Source: Microbacterium sp. YJN-G
GTDB lineage: Bacteria > Actinomycetota > Actinomycetes > Actinomycetales > Microbacteriaceae
Length of the DNA stretch: 64,000 nt
Direction: 5' to 3'
Assembly: GCF_015040615.1 (NCBI RefSeq)
Contig: NZ_CP060402.1
Span: 2,480,001 to 2,544,000 of the forward strand
Shown here: positions 30,944 to 40,632 of the stretch, one piece after another
Position numbering within the stretch: position 1 is the first letter of the stretch
Layout of the letters: every line of letters begins with the position of its first letter
Program-made: the position numbers and the translations under genes
Notes under the pieces: generated by a model
Told to the model about the DNA's origin: nothing
Database searches by the model: none
The model's input: only the letters and a program-made list of their open reading frames with translations

Positions 30944-32548
30944 CTACCCCGACAGCGGCACCACCCGCGTCGCGCGCCCTGGCTCTGCGACGACGAGCGC
31001 CCGCTGCGCGGTCACCTCGCCCAGCCGCGTGATGACGGCCGCGGCATCCGTCTCCTCCCCGACCGCGCCGTCCTCGGCGGTGTGCCAGACGGTCACGCGA
31101 GCGCCGGTCTCCGCGCGGATCCGCGCGGCGAGCAGCTCGGAATCGGCGCCCGCCACGAGGACCACCCGCTCGACCCGGTTCGGCTTCGCGGTCGGCGGCG
31201 CGGCGGCCCGGTCGCGTCGCCACACCGTGAAGTGGTACGCGAAGACGAGCACGGTGGCGCTGAGCAGGCCGAACGGGGCGCGGATGCGTTCGATCAGCCC
31301 TCCTGGTGTGCCGGCGTCGCCGCGTGCGCCGAGGATCACCTCGAAGACGCGGTAGCCGATCAGCAGCAGCGTGACCAGCGCCACCACGGCGCTCGCACCG
31401 AAGACGACCACGAGGTACACGCGCCGTGCGATGTCGCCGGGTTCCTCCGCCGTGGCCGGACGTGCGGATCGCCAGATGAGCCACCACGCCGGTGCGCCGA
31501 TGATGAGCGCGCTGATGCCTGCCAGCAGCAGCGTCCGCGGGTCACCGCCGACGAGAGCGGTGTCCAGGCTCGCCAGCAGCGCGTTCACGATGACGCCGAA
31601 TCCGCTCGCGGCACCGATCAGCGCCACCCCCGAGACGGCGAGGCGTGCGGCTCCCTGTGCGCGCGCTCCGCGCCCTGGGAGCAGCCGCGTGTGCGCCACG
31701 CAGACGATGGCTCCGACGAGCGCGGCGCCGGTCGCGGTGCCGAGCGGCGCGATCAGCTGAGCGACGGGGTCGTCGTCGAACAGCAGGCGCAGCACGATGT
31801 GCAGCACGGTGCCGAGGCCGAACAGGGCGGCGGCGGCCGACAGGGCGACCACGATCACCAGCAGTACCTCGGCGAAGGCGCCGGGAGCGGTCCGGGCGCC
31901 TGCCCGGCCCCAGTGCCACCACCACACCAGCGCCCCGGCGATGCCCCAGACCAGTGCCTGCAGCACGGCGAGGTGCCACGGCCGGGAGTCGAACAGCTGC
32001 GGCGTCACCGTCGTCGCGGCCTCCGAGACCAGCACCGCGATGACCGTGGCGGCGCCGAAGGCCGCGACGGCGAGCCCGTACGGCGCCGACAGCTCGGCGC
32101 CGAGCGCCGGCAGGCGCGTCGGCGCCGTGGCCGGGCTGCGCAGCATCCGCTGATGCCATCCCCAGACCCCTGCCCACACGATCGCCGAGGCCACCGCGCC
32201 GGGTCGCCATTCGCCGTCGATCCCGGATGCCGCGGCCGTCGCGGCGGAGCTGACGGCGACGACCAGCGATGTCAGCGACATCGCCGCAAGATACAGCGCC
32301 CACACCAGCGACGCCCTCTCGGCGGAGTCTGCGAGCCGGCGGCGCTCCCACCACCACAGCATCCCGGCCAGCGGCGCGGCGATGAGCACGAAGGCGAGTG
32401 CCCTGGCCAGGCCCGCGGTGTCGGCCACGAGCACGGTGCCGAAGCCCAGAGCGCGCTCGATCAGCCCCGAGAGCCCGATCGCCGCGATCGTGACGAGGGC
32501 GAACAGCAGCGCGAAGACGATCAGGCGGCGCAGCACGTTGGCGGTCAT
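30944..32548 (-). CDS. DUF5671-like multi-pass membrane protein
   Basis: 534 residues with about 11-12 hydrophobic helices, mostly grouped in repeated modules. WAWWQRR-like and LVWALYLAAMSLTSLVVA segments and repeated VWGIAGALVWWWHWGRAG-type helices recall the DUF5671 repeat family. The C-terminal 90 residues are soluble (VLVAGADSELLAARIRAETG). The ATG at 32548 overlaps the stop of the upstream gene (ATGA). Its function is unknown. The soluble tail has a Rossmann-like look, but no nucleotide motif is visible. Confidence 0.7.
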   Translation of the reverse strand: MTANVLRRLIVFALLFALVTIAAIGLSGLIERALGFGTVLVADTAGLARALAFVLIAAPLAGMLWWWERRRLADSAERASLVWALYLAAMSLTSLVVAVSSAATAAASGIDGEWRPGAVASAIVWAGVWGWHQRMLRSPATAPTRLPALGAELSAPYGLAVAAFGAATVIAVLVSEAATTVTPQLFDSRPWHLAVLQALVWGIAGALVWWWHWGRAGARTAPGAFAEVLLVIVVALSAAAALFGLGTVLHIVLRLLFDDDPVAQLIAPLGTATGAALVGAIVCVAHTRLLPGRGARAQGAARLAVSGVALIGAASGFGVIVNALLASLDTALVGGDPRTLLLAGISALIIGAPAWWLIWRSARPATAEEPGDIARRVYLVVVFGASAVVALVTLLLIGYRVFEVILGARGDAGTPGGLIERIRAPFGLLSATVLVFAYHFTVWRRDRAAAPPTAKPNRVERVVLVAGADSELLAARIRAETGARVTVWHTAEDGAVGEETDAAAVITRLGEVTAQRALVVAEPGRATRVVPLSG

Positions 32549-33024
32549 GGCATCCCGCTCTCGGCGCAGATGACGAACTGCCAGGGCACGACGTCGAGCT
32601 TCCACAGTCCGTCGACCCGGGTGAGTGCGAAGACGGCATCGCTCTGGTACTCGTCGGGTCCGAACAGCCCGCCCCCGATCACCTCCGTGACGATCACCTC
32701 GACGCGCGCCGTGTCGCCGCGATCGGAGGTCCTCACCAGGGTGATCCGGTGGTCGGCCCCGCTGGTCTCCAGTCGATCGCAGTCCTCGGCATCCTCCGGC
32801 ACGAGATGGCCGAGCGCCTGGTCGATGTCGCCGTCGACGACCGCCTGCGCGTAGCGCTGCACGACGCCTTCGGGCGAATCGGCCGGGTACGACTGCGCAC
32901 CCTCGCGCGTGAACACCACGACGAGCGCGACGATCACCACCAGGACCACCGTGGCGATCAGCGCGATCAGCACAGCACTCGACCGCCGCACCTCGCGGCG
33001 GGGAACCGCCTCTTCATCGTTCAT
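32545..33024 (-). CDS. Small membrane-anchored protein with NTF2-like/DUF4878-type domain
   Basis: 159 residues. A charged N-terminus and one membrane helix (about 18-40, SSAVLIALIATVVLVVIVAL) are followed by an exported domain with SPEGVVQRYAQAVVDGDIDQ. This is the beginning of NTF2-like lumazine-binding/DUF4878 domains, which continues with alternating strands to LWKLDVVPWQF. Two Cys (EDCDRL and VICAESG) may form a disulfide. It is coupled to the multi-pass protein downstream, so the two probably act together. The function is unknown. Confidence 0.7.
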   Translation of the reverse strand: MNDEEAVPRREVRRSSAVLIALIATVVLVVIVALVVVFTREGAQSYPADSPEGVVQRYAQAVVDGDIDQALGHLVPEDAEDCDRLETSGADHRITLVRTSDRGDTARVEVIVTEVIGGGLFGPDEYQSDAVFALTRVDGLWKLDVVPWQFVICAESGMP

Positions 33025-33318
33025 GCGCTCATGATCCCGCACGCGCCCGAAGCGGATGGGTCCGAGGTCCCATGGAGATCCCGGGTCGGATCGGATGATG
33101 CCGAGCCGGCCACCGAGGTGCCGCGGCGGGCGCCTGCGCCGCCACGCCCGTCGCGTCGAGCGCCCGGACCATGCCCCGATCGAGCAGAATCTACCCGCGT
33201 CACCCTCGCCGCTGCACAGCACCGCTCACGCCTGCCGCCGGGGTACTCCGATCCGGCCCGCGCACGGCTTGAGCGGGTTACGATCATGTCACGCACCGAC
33301 GCGCACGAGAGGGCCCGC

Positions 33319-34305
33319 ATGCACGAGCAGTCGACCGCTGAACTGATCACCGCCGAGCAGTTCGCCGAGCAGACGACGCGGATCATCGACGCGGTCTCGT
33401 CCGTGATCGACGGCAAGCACGAAGCGGTGCGCAGCGCCCTGATCTGCCTGTTCGCCGAGGGGCACCTGCTCATCGAGGACGTGCCAGGCGTCGGCAAGAC
33501 GATGCTCGCGCGCGCCCTCGCCGCGAGCGTGGACGCCACGGTGCGCCGCATCCAGTTCACTCCCGACCTGCTGCCGGGTGACGTCACCGGCGTCGCCGTG
33601 TACGACCCGGTCGCGCGCGAGTTCGAGTTCAAGCGCGGTGCGGTGTTCGCCAACATCGTCATCGCCGACGAGATCAACCGCGCCTCGCCGAAGACGCAGT
33701 CGGCGCTGCTGGAGGCGATGGAGGAGCAGCAGGTCACCGTCGACGGTGCGACGCACCGCCTGCCCGACCCGTTCCTGGTCGTCGCCACCCAGAACCCGCT
33801 CGAGATGGAGGGCACCTATCCCCTGCCCGAGGCGCAGCGCGACCGGTTCATGATGCGCATCTCGATGGGGTATCCGGATGCCGCCGCCGAGACCCTCATG
33901 CTGCGCCAGCGCGAGCTGTCGAACCCGCTGGCGTCGATGACGCCTGTCACCGATGCGGCGACCGTGCGGCACCTGATCGCGTGGACCCGCCGCGTGCACG
34001 TGGCCGAGTCGCTCGAGGAGTACGCCGTCGCGCTCGCGCAGGCGACCCGCGCCGACCCGAGCCTGCACCTGGGTGCGAGCCCGCGCGCCACGCTGCAGCT
34101 GGTGCGGGCGGCGAAGGTGCGCGCGGCGCTGGAGGGACGCGAGTTCGTCGTGCCCGACGACCTCACCGAGCTCGTCATCCCGGTCTTCGCGCACCGGCTG
34201 CTGGCCGCGCGCGGCGTGCACCGGGCGGGCACGCAGCCCGTCGAGGCGGCGCTGCACCAGATCGTCGCCCGCGTGCCGGTGCCGTTCGCCGGCTCGCGCG
34301 TCTGA
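33319..34305 (+). CDS. MoxR family AAA+ ATPase
   Basis: 328 residues from the ATG at 33319, preceded by GAGAGGG. An ATG at 33286 is in frame but lies within 2 nt of a TACGAT box (33279-33284) that would place transcription start inside or after it, so the later start is preferred. Walker A is IEDVPGVGKTMLARALA, Walker B IVIADEINRASPKTQSALLE, sensor 1 VVATQNPLEMEGTYPLPEAQ. A lid domain with SPRATLQLVRAAKVRA follows. MoxR proteins act as chaperones for DUF58/VWA partners; here DUF58 and transglutaminase genes follow in one operon. Confidence 0.92.
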   Translation: MHEQSTAELITAEQFAEQTTRIIDAVSSVIDGKHEAVRSALICLFAEGHLLIEDVPGVGKTMLARALAASVDATVRRIQFTPDLLPGDVTGVAVYDPVAREFEFKRGAVFANIVIADEINRASPKTQSALLEAMEEQQVTVDGATHRLPDPFLVVATQNPLEMEGTYPLPEAQRDRFMMRISMGYPDAAAETLMLRQRELSNPLASMTPVTDAATVRHLIAWTRRVHVAESLEEYAVALAQATRADPSLHLGASPRATLQLVRAAKVRAALEGREFVVPDDLTELVIPVFAHRLLAARGVHRAGTQPVEAALHQIVARVPVPFAGSRV

Positions 34306-34316
34306 GCAGCACGGCC

Positions 34317-35501
34317 ATGCGACGCCGGCCGCTGACCGCACGGGGATGGGGATGCCTGCTGTCGGGCATCCTGCTCGTCGTCGCCGCCAACGTCATCTCG
34401 GCGCGTCCTCTGCTCTACCTGGGCGTGCTGCTGGCCGCGCTGCCGCTGGTCTCGCTGCTCATCGTTCGCCTGCCGCGCCGGCGCGGCACCGTGTCACGGC
34501 AGATCGAGACCGATCTGCTGGCCGTCGGCGAGACCTCGCGGGTGAACGTGCGCTTCGAGCTGGTCGGTCTCGGCACCCCGAACGGGTTCTGGCGCGACAC
34601 ACTGCCGCCCGCCGTGCGCGGCGACGCCGAAGGAGACTATCCGGGCGACTCGTGGGTGCTGCGCTACGACCTCGAGGGCGTGCGGCGCGGCATCTCGACG
34701 CTCGGCCCGCTGACGCTGCACACCATCGACCCGTTCGGCCTGGCCCAGCGCGAGCAGGAGTTCGGTGAGACCCGCGCGATCACCGTCATCCCGCAGACCG
34801 TCGCGCTCGCCCCGCTGCCGACCAGGGTGGGTGCCGCCGGCGGCACCGCCCGCACCCGCTCCAGCCGCATCGGACAGGGCGCGGACAATCTGATCCCTCG
34901 CCCGTACGCGTCGGGCGACTCGCGTCGCCGCATCCACTGGCGCGCCACCGCGCACCGGGGCGACCTGATGGTCCGCCAGGAGGAGGAAGAGGCCAGCCCC
35001 GACGCCATGGTGGTGCTCGACCGCGCCGCCTCGCGGTGGGAGCGCCAGGGCGAGGAATCGGATGCCGCATTCGAGGCGGCCGTGTCGCTGTGCGCATCCG
35101 CCGCCCTGCGACTGGCGCAGGACGGCTACAGCGTCGACGTCGTCGACAGCGCGGGCTTCGCGCTGGGCGAGCTGCGCGGGCACGAGGACGACCGGGAGGA
35201 CTTCCTCGTCGCGCTGGCGACGGTGAGCCCGCGCGGCGAGCCGCGCGATCTGCGCACCCTCGTCGGACCGAATCCGCCCGGGCCGCTGGTGCTCATCACC
35301 GGACGGCTGGACGAATCGGATGCCGAGCACCTGAGCACCGCCGGCGCCGCCGCCCCGCTGCTGTTCGCAGCATCCGCAGGTCCCGGCGCACTGTCGGCGG
35401 CGACCGCGCACGGCTGGCACGCCGCGTCGCTGACGGCATCCGATGACCTCTCCGAGGTGTGGGAAGACGCCCTGCCCGTGGCGAAGGCGGCTCATGGCTG
35501 A
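34317..35501 (+). CDS. DUF58 domain protein
   Basis: 394 residues. Two adjacent N-terminal membrane helices (about 12-55) precede a cytoplasmic/periplasmic beta-rich region and the DUF58 core. The core signature is IPRPYASGDSRRRIHWRATA followed by LMVRQEEEEASPDAMVVLD, a vWA-like fold with the aspartate of a MIDAS-like site. The gene starts 11 nt after moxR and its end overlaps the next gene by 8 nt. The MoxR-DUF58-transglutaminase trio is conserved in actinobacteria and linked to envelope function, though the biochemical role is not established. Confidence 0.9.
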   Translation: MRRRPLTARGWGCLLSGILLVVAANVISARPLLYLGVLLAALPLVSLLIVRLPRRRGTVSRQIETDLLAVGETSRVNVRFELVGLGTPNGFWRDTLPPAVRGDAEGDYPGDSWVLRYDLEGVRRGISTLGPLTLHTIDPFGLAQREQEFGETRAITVIPQTVALAPLPTRVGAAGGTARTRSSRIGQGADNLIPRPYASGDSRRRIHWRATAHRGDLMVRQEEEEASPDAMVVLDRAASRWERQGEESDAAFEAAVSLCASAALRLAQDGYSVDVVDSAGFALGELRGHEDDREDFLVALATVSPRGEPRDLRTLVGPNPPGPLVLITGRLDESDAEHLSTAGAAAPLLFAASAGPGALSAATAHGWHAASLTASDDLSEVWEDALPVAKAAHG

Positions 35502-37689
35502 CACCACCGCGCCGCGCGCACGCATCCGTCCCGGCCCGGTCGGGCCCGGGGTGCTGGCCGCGGGCGCCACGCTGGTCTCCGTGTGGCCGTACACGACCGC
35601 GGTGCTGCCGGGGCTGTGGACATTCGTCGCCGGCGCGGTCGTGATCGTCGTGGCCCTCACCGGCATCCTCGTGCGCCTGGCCACACGTGCCGTGCGCGAC
35701 AGCATCCGGAACCCGGTCGTCCTCGTGCTACAGGTGCTCGCCGCGATCGTCGCGTGCACCGCGCTGCTCGTCGGCGAGACCGCGGTGGTCGGGCTGATCC
35801 CCACGACGATGTCGGTGCAGCTGATCGGCATCCGCCTCTCGCAGAGCATGAGCGAGATCGGCGAAGGCGTCGCACCCATCGCGGGCACCCTGCCGATGGC
35901 GACGCTGCTGGGTCTGGCATTCGCGGTCGTGGCGATCCTCATCGATCAGCTCGTCGCCCGCAGGCAGGTCGTGCTGGCCGTGGTGCTCACCTCGGTCGTC
36001 GGCGTCGCGCCGATGCTCATCTCGTTCAGCGGGGTGAACATGGCGTGGTTCCTGCTGCAGGCGATCATGATCCTCGTGCTGCTGCGCTTCGGCGCCCGCC
36101 ACGACCGGGATGCCACCAGGGAGTCCTCGCAGCTGGTGGCGGCCTTCACCGGCGTGGTCGCGGTCGCCGCGGCGCTCGTGCTCGGCCCGATGCTGCCGGT
36201 GGCATCCGCGCTGCCGGGCACCGGGCCGATGCTGACCGTCAGCGCCGACCTGCGCCTGGGCGATGACCTGCGCCGACCCGAGGGGATCGAGGCGCTGACG
36301 CTCGTCACCTCCGCCGCCGCGCCGCCGTATCTGCGGATGGCCACGCTGTCGCGCTTCGACGGCGACGTGTGGCGGCCTGACCGCGCCGATCGCGTGCCGC
36401 TGCGCCAGGGATTCGGCGAGCGCGAGTGGGACGACCCGATCCGCACCGTCGAGAGCACCGTGTCGATCCGCGTCCTCGGGTTCTCCAGCGACCGGCTGCC
36501 GGTGCCGTACGCCGCCGAGCGGCTCAGCGGCACCGAGGGCGTCTGGTCGGCGGTGCCCGAGAACCGCACCGTGATGAGCCGCTCGCAGGATGCTGCGGGC
36601 GCCGACTACACCGTCTCGGTCGCCACCGCGGCACCGACGCTGGAACAGATCCGCGCCGCCTCGGCGGGCGGGATGCGGATGCCGCCGCTGCCCGACGAGC
36701 TGCCGCCGATCATCGCCGAGCTGGCGCGCGAGGTCACCGCGGGCGCGACCAACGACTACGACCGGCTGATCGCCCTGCAGGACTGGTTCCGCGGAGAGTT
36801 CGAGTACTCGCTCGACGCCCCTGTCGACGCCGGCTTCGACGGTACGGGGGCCGAGGCGGTGGCGACCTTCCTCGAGGAGCGCACCGGGTACTGCATCCAC
36901 TTCGCCGGGGCCTTCGCGCTCATGGCGAAGACCCTCGACATGCCGGTGCGGATCGTCGTCGGCTACCTGCCGGGCGGCGCCACCGATCAGCGCCGCGACG
37001 ACGACATCGTGTACTCGGTGTCCAGTGATCAGCTGCACTCCTGGCCCGAGGTGCACTTCCGCGACATCGGCTGGGTGCCGTTCGAGCCGACCGCGACGCT
37101 GGGTGTGCCGACCGACTTCATCGCCGCGGCCGCCGGCGGCGGCAGCGGCAGCGGTCCGGATGCCCCGGCTCCGACCACCGCGCCGACGACGGGACCGTCG
37201 GCCACGCCCACCAGCACCGCGGGAGCCGACCGCGACTCCGGCGGCGGGGGCGGCGGCGCCCTGCAGACGCTCGACCCGACCCCGGTGCTGGTGACCGTGC
37301 TGGGCGCACTGGCCGTGCTGCTGCTGCCCGCGCTGGTGCGCGAGCTGCGCCGGGCCGTGCGGCTCGGGCGCGCCCGCACCGGCGATGCCGTGGCCGCCTG
37401 GCGGGAGCTGACCGACACGCTCATCGATGTGGGCCTTCCCGCACCGCCGGCGCAGACCGCGCGGGCGCGCGCCGAAGACCTGGCGGCCAGGCGCGGAGTG
37501 GATGCCGAGGCCCTCGCCCCGCTCGTGCGGTCGGTGGAGTTCGCCAGCTACGCGAAGACGCGGCCGCACGCGGGTGACCTCGCCGCCCCGCTGCGCGTGG
37601 TGATCAATCACCTGATGGACGACCTCGACAAGCCGCGCTGGGTGCTGACCCAGCTGCTGCCGGCGTCGCTGTTCACCCGCCGCCGCTGA
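35494..37689 (+). CDS. TgpA-like transglutaminase-family membrane protein
   Basis: 731 residues. An N-terminal block of five or six membrane helices (about 15-235) precedes an exported transglutaminase core with Cys467 in ERTGYCIHFAGAFALMAKTL, His515 in HSWPEVHFRDIGWVPFEPT and a downstream Asp. The low-complexity Gly/Ala/Pro/Thr linker (about 545-590) is followed by another helix and a cytoplasmic DUF4129-type tail (AWRELTDTLIDVGLPAP). The catalytic triad is intact, so it should be a cysteine protease or transglutaminase acting outside the membrane. It is last in the moxR operon. Confidence 0.92.
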   Translation: MADTTAPRARIRPGPVGPGVLAAGATLVSVWPYTTAVLPGLWTFVAGAVVIVVALTGILVRLATRAVRDSIRNPVVLVLQVLAAIVACTALLVGETAVVGLIPTTMSVQLIGIRLSQSMSEIGEGVAPIAGTLPMATLLGLAFAVVAILIDQLVARRQVVLAVVLTSVVGVAPMLISFSGVNMAWFLLQAIMILVLLRFGARHDRDATRESSQLVAAFTGVVAVAAALVLGPMLPVASALPGTGPMLTVSADLRLGDDLRRPEGIEALTLVTSAAAPPYLRMATLSRFDGDVWRPDRADRVPLRQGFGEREWDDPIRTVESTVSIRVLGFSSDRLPVPYAAERLSGTEGVWSAVPENRTVMSRSQDAAGADYTVSVATAAPTLEQIRAASAGGMRMPPLPDELPPIIAELAREVTAGATNDYDRLIALQDWFRGEFEYSLDAPVDAGFDGTGAEAVATFLEERTGYCIHFAGAFALMAKTLDMPVRIVVGYLPGGATDQRRDDDIVYSVSSDQLHSWPEVHFRDIGWVPFEPTATLGVPTDFIAAAAGGGSGSGPDAPAPTTAPTTGPSATPTSTAGADRDSGGGGGGALQTLDPTPVLVTVLGALAVLLLPALVRELRRAVRLGRARTGDAVAAWRELTDTLIDVGLPAPPAQTARARAEDLAARRGVDAEALAPLVRSVEFASYAKTRPHAGDLAAPLRVVINHLMDDLDKPRWVLTQLLPASLFTRRR

Positions 37690-37754
37690 GCACGATGCTG
37701 GCGGGGACCGCGCCGGCGGGGCGCGCCGGCGGGTGCGGGTCGCGCGGGTGCGGG

Positions 37755-38648
37755 TCAGGCGGCGGCGTGCTCGGCGCAGCGCACAGTGTCGCAGCTGGCG
37801 CAGACGACGAACTGGCGCCGGCACGACGGGTCGGGGCAGTTCGCAGTGCGCTTGGTGGATGCCCCGCAGCCGGTGCACTCCCCGATCACCGCCGCGTGAT
37901 CGGAGAAGTCGATCGAGCCGCGCTTGTCGAAGACATACAGCGAGCCCTCCCACAACCCGTCGTCACCGAACGCCTCGCCGTAGCGGACGATGCCGCCGTC
38001 GAGCTGGTACACCTCGCCGAAGCCGCGCGAGACCATCAGACGCGAGAGCACCTCGCAGCGGATGCCGCCGGTGCAGTACGTGACGACCGGCTTGCCCTTC
38101 AGGTCGTCGTAGGCGCCCGAGTCGAGAAGTCCGACGAAGTCGCGGGTGGTCTCGACGTCGGGCACGATCGCGTCGCGGAAGCGGCCGATCTCGGCCTCGA
38201 GCGCGTTGCGTCCGTCGAAGAAGACGACCTCGTCGCCGCGTTCGGCCATCAGAACGTGCAGCTGCTCAGGGCTCAGGCGTGCTCCCCCGCCGACGACGCC
38301 GTGCTCGTCGACAGCCAGCTCGCCGGGCGCCCCGAACGACACGATCTCGTCACGCACCTTGACGCTGAGCTTGGGGAAGTCGACGCTGTACCCGTCGTCG
38401 TCGAGGCCCGTGCCCTCGCTCCACTTGACGTCGACGTCCTTGAACGCCGGGTACTCGCGGAACCCTCGCAGCCACTTCTTCACGGCGGGCAGGTCGCCGC
38501 CGAGGGTGCCGTTGATGCCGTGCTCGGAGATGAGGATGCGCCCCCGCAGCTTCAGCGCCTCGCCCAGGTCGCGCTGCCACAGCCGGATCGCCTCCGGATC
38601 CGCGAGCGGCGCGAACGCGTAGAACAGCACGATCTTGGGGGTGGGCAC
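37755..38648 (-). CDS. trhO: tRNA uridine-5-oxyacetate pathway hydroxylase TrhO (rhodanese family)
   Basis: 297 residues. The N-terminal acylphosphatase-like domain (about 1-95, with [11 protein letters not shown]) is followed by a rhodanese domain with the active Cys in [19 protein letters not shown] Cys-rich C-terminal finger follows ([23 protein letters not shown]). TrhO hydroxylates U34 of tRNAs in an oxygen-dependent branch of wobble modification. The GTG start at 38648 lacks a ribosome-binding site but lies 6 nt after TAGAAT on the same strand (38660-38655), so it is predicted to be leaderless. Confidence 0.9.
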   Translation of the reverse strand: MPTPKIVLFYAFAPLADPEAIRLWQRDLGEALKLRGRILISEHGINGTLGGDLPAVKKWLRGFREYPAFKDVDVKWSEGTGLDDDGYSVDFPKLSVKVRDEIVSFGAPGELAVDEHGVVGGGARLSPEQLHVLMAERGDEVVFFDGRNALEAEIGRFRDAIVPDVETTRDFVGLLDSGAYDDLKGKPVVTYCTGGIRCEVLSRLMVSRGFGEVYQLDGGIVRYGEAFGDDGLWEGSLYVFDKRGSIDFSDHAAVIGECTGCGASTKRTANCPDPSCRRQFVVCASCDTVRCAEHAAA

Positions 38649-38654
38649 CAGGAG

Positions 38655-38660
38655 ATTCTA
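38655..38660 (-). promoter_or_regulatory. -10 box of leaderless trhO
   Basis: TAGAAT on the minus strand is followed by 6 nt and then the GTG start codon. No Shine-Dalgarno sequence fits between them. The nucleoside hydrolase stop lies just upstream at 38673, so this promoter overlaps the end of the neighbouring operon. Confidence 0.6.
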
Positions 38661-38672
38661 GGCGGAAGTCAC

Positions 38673-39605
38673 TTAGGCGAGCGAGGCGACCGCATCCAGG
38701 ATCATCCGCCAGAACCGATCCACATCCAGTTCCAACGCAATCGTGGCATTGTCAGGTCGATTGAGAATGCCGTGCAGATCGACGCTCGTCGCGCCTCGCG
38801 TCTCGGTCCCGAGCAGTTCGACATCCAGCCGGGATCGTACGGTTGTGACGACTGACGGATCCGCGAGAAGGGCGATCGTGATCGGGTCGTGAAGCGGGGC
38901 GTCGGGCATTCCCTCGGCGGCGTCGTATGTGGCGCAGAAGAAGTCCAGCAATTCGTGTCCGAACGCAGCCGTGTTCGTGCCGATCGCGCTGATCTGCTTC
39001 CGCACCTCATCGGTGATCAATGCCTGGTGGGAGATGTTCAGGCCCACCATAGTGAAGTCGATGCCGCTGTCCAGCACCAGCTGAAGCGCTTCGGGGTCCG
39101 TCCATGCGTTGAACTCGGCGTACGGTGTCGTGTTGCCACGTCCTGTCGAGCCCCCCATCCAGATCACACGCTCGGCCTTGGCGAGCACGTCTGGACGATC
39201 GCGAGCGAACTCCCCGATATTCGTGAGCGGCCCGGTGGCGACGATCGTGACCGATTCGTCGGAGTCCTCAATGACCTCCGTCATCAGGTCGAGGGCGCTT
39301 CTCGCGTCCAACGCCACGCTGGGAACCGGAAGATCCGGGCCACCAAGCGCGTTCGCCCCGTGGATCCAGTCGGCCGGATGCAATTCGCCGGTGAGAGGTG
39401 CGGCGGCGCCGGCGGCGATGGGTACTCCGCTGATCCCCGCGACGGTGCAGGCGATCCGGGCGTTCTGCGTCGTGTGGATCAGCTGCCCATTGCCGCCCAC
39501 GGTGGTGATCGCTCGGAGGTCGATGTTCGGGTGCGCGGCCGCGAGCCAGATGGCGAATACGTCATCGTGACCAGGATCGCAGTCCAGGATGATCGGAGTG
39601 CTCAT
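38673..39605 (-). CDS. Inosine-uridine-type nucleoside hydrolase
   Basis: 310 residues. The N-terminal calcium motif ILDCDPGHDDVFAIWLA (DxDxGxDD) is intact. The family's mid-region NWTD-type residues appear in AEFNAWTDPEALQLVLDSG, and the terminal metal and sugar ligand is in APLHDPITIALLADP. Family members cleave the N-glycosidic bond of ribonucleosides to base and ribose. It is the last gene of a six-gene minus-strand operon, and its ATG overlaps the PfkB stop (ATGA). With the kinase next to it, it would deliver ribose (or a ribose analogue) for phosphorylation. Base or leaving-group specificity is unknown. Confidence 0.92.
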   Translation of the reverse strand: MSTPIILDCDPGHDDVFAIWLAAAHPNIDLRAITTVGGNGQLIHTTQNARIACTVAGISGVPIAAGAAAPLTGELHPADWIHGANALGGPDLPVPSVALDARSALDLMTEVIEDSDESVTIVATGPLTNIGEFARDRPDVLAKAERVIWMGGSTGRGNTTPYAEFNAWTDPEALQLVLDSGIDFTMVGLNISHQALITDEVRKQISAIGTNTAAFGHELLDFFCATYDAAEGMPDAPLHDPITIALLADPSVVTTVRSRLDVELLGTETRGATSVDLHGILNRPDNATIALELDVDRFWRMILDAVASLA

Positions 39606-40627
39606 ACCGCTCCGGCCTTTGCCTGCACGGCACTCGTGAGCTCATGGCGCAGCTCTGCCGGCAGAGCTGCGAGCGCTGTGAGGATGCCATCGAGGCTCGG
39701 GAGCCCGGCACCCGCACCCGGCACCCCGACAGCAGCTGCGCCGCAGGCGTTCGCCATCGCCGCAGTCCACCTCGGATCCTCGAATCCTCGAAGGAACCCG
39801 AAGATGAGACCCGCACTGAACGAGTCGCCCGCACCCGTCGTGTCGATGGCGCGCACCTCGGGCACCGGAGCACGGACGAATCCGTCGACCGTCAACAGCA
39901 GCGATCCCGACGCGCCGCCGGTCAGTGCCACCGTCGAGGGCCCGTAACCGGCGATCGCCTCCGCTGCCTGTTCGTCCGTCGCCTCGCCCGTGAGCAGCCG
40001 GGCCTCTTTCGTGCCGATGCTCACGACATCGACGTTCGCCAGGAAGGCGCGCAGCACATCTGGCACCGCCGCGACGGGATCGACGGGCACATCCAGCGAC
40101 ACTGTCTTTCCCGCCCGGCGCGCAGCGGTCGCGGCGGCTTCGGCCGCTGCCCGCTGCGGATCGGCCAGCAGCGCATAACCCGAAATGTGCACGTGCGAGG
40201 CACCGCACAGATCGGACGGCACGTCAGCACTCGTCAACTCGGCGCTCGCCCCGCGGTAGGCGAACATCGTCCGCTCACCGTCAGGGGTCACCGTGATGAC
40301 GTTGAGCGAGGTCGGCTCGGTGCTGCTGCGCTGGACAAGACGCGTGTCCACGCCCACGGCAGTCAGCCCGTCGATGGCCTGCGCACCCCACTCGTCGTCA
40401 CCGACGCAGGCGAGCATGGCGGATCGAACGCCCAGGCGCGTCAGCAGGACAGCCGTGTTCGCCGCCGATCCACCGAACCCCATGCGCTGTCGCGTCGCGA
40501 CACCGTCTCCGCCTGGCTCCGGATAGGCGGGGATATCGAGGTGCAGGTCGACATTGAGGTCGCCGAGCAGCAGAACCTCGATCGGCTGGTCCTCGCCGCT
40601 CTGCTCCTCGATATCACTGACTGCCAC
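39602..40627 (-). CDS. PfkB family carbohydrate/nucleoside kinase
   Basis: 341 residues from a GTG at 40627 (GGAGA about 10 nt upstream). The ribokinase fold signatures are present: the N-terminal LLGDLNVDLHLDIPAYPEPG, GFGGSAANTAVLLTRLG (PfkB signature 1), and the C-terminal DTTGAGDSFSAGLIFGFL (signature 2, with the GAGD anion hole and catalytic Asp). The acidic N-terminal tail before EVLLLGDLN is unusual but short. It probably phosphorylates the sugar released by the adjacent nucleoside hydrolase; ribokinase or a relative (nucleoside, 2-deoxyribose, fructose-type) are all possible. The gene begins 5 nt after the PLP enzyme stop. Confidence 0.9.
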   Translation of the reverse strand: MAVSDIEEQSGEDQPIEVLLLGDLNVDLHLDIPAYPEPGGDGVATRQRMGFGGSAANTAVLLTRLGVRSAMLACVGDDEWGAQAIDGLTAVGVDTRLVQRSSTEPTSLNVITVTPDGERTMFAYRGASAELTSADVPSDLCGASHVHISGYALLADPQRAAAEAAATAARRAGKTVSLDVPVDPVAAVPDVLRAFLANVDVVSIGTKEARLLTGEATDEQAAEAIAGYGPSTVALTGGASGSLLLTVDGFVRAPVPEVRAIDTTGAGDSFSAGLIFGFLRGFEDPRWTAAMANACGAAAVGVPGAGAGLPSLDGILTALAALPAELRHELTSAVQAKAGAV

Positions 40628-40632
40628 GGATC

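Noticed and set aside
33286..33318. Upstream ATG as start of the MoxR protein
   Set aside because: It lies within 2 nt of a probable -10 box, so the transcript likely begins after it. The ATG at 33319 has a ribosome-binding site.
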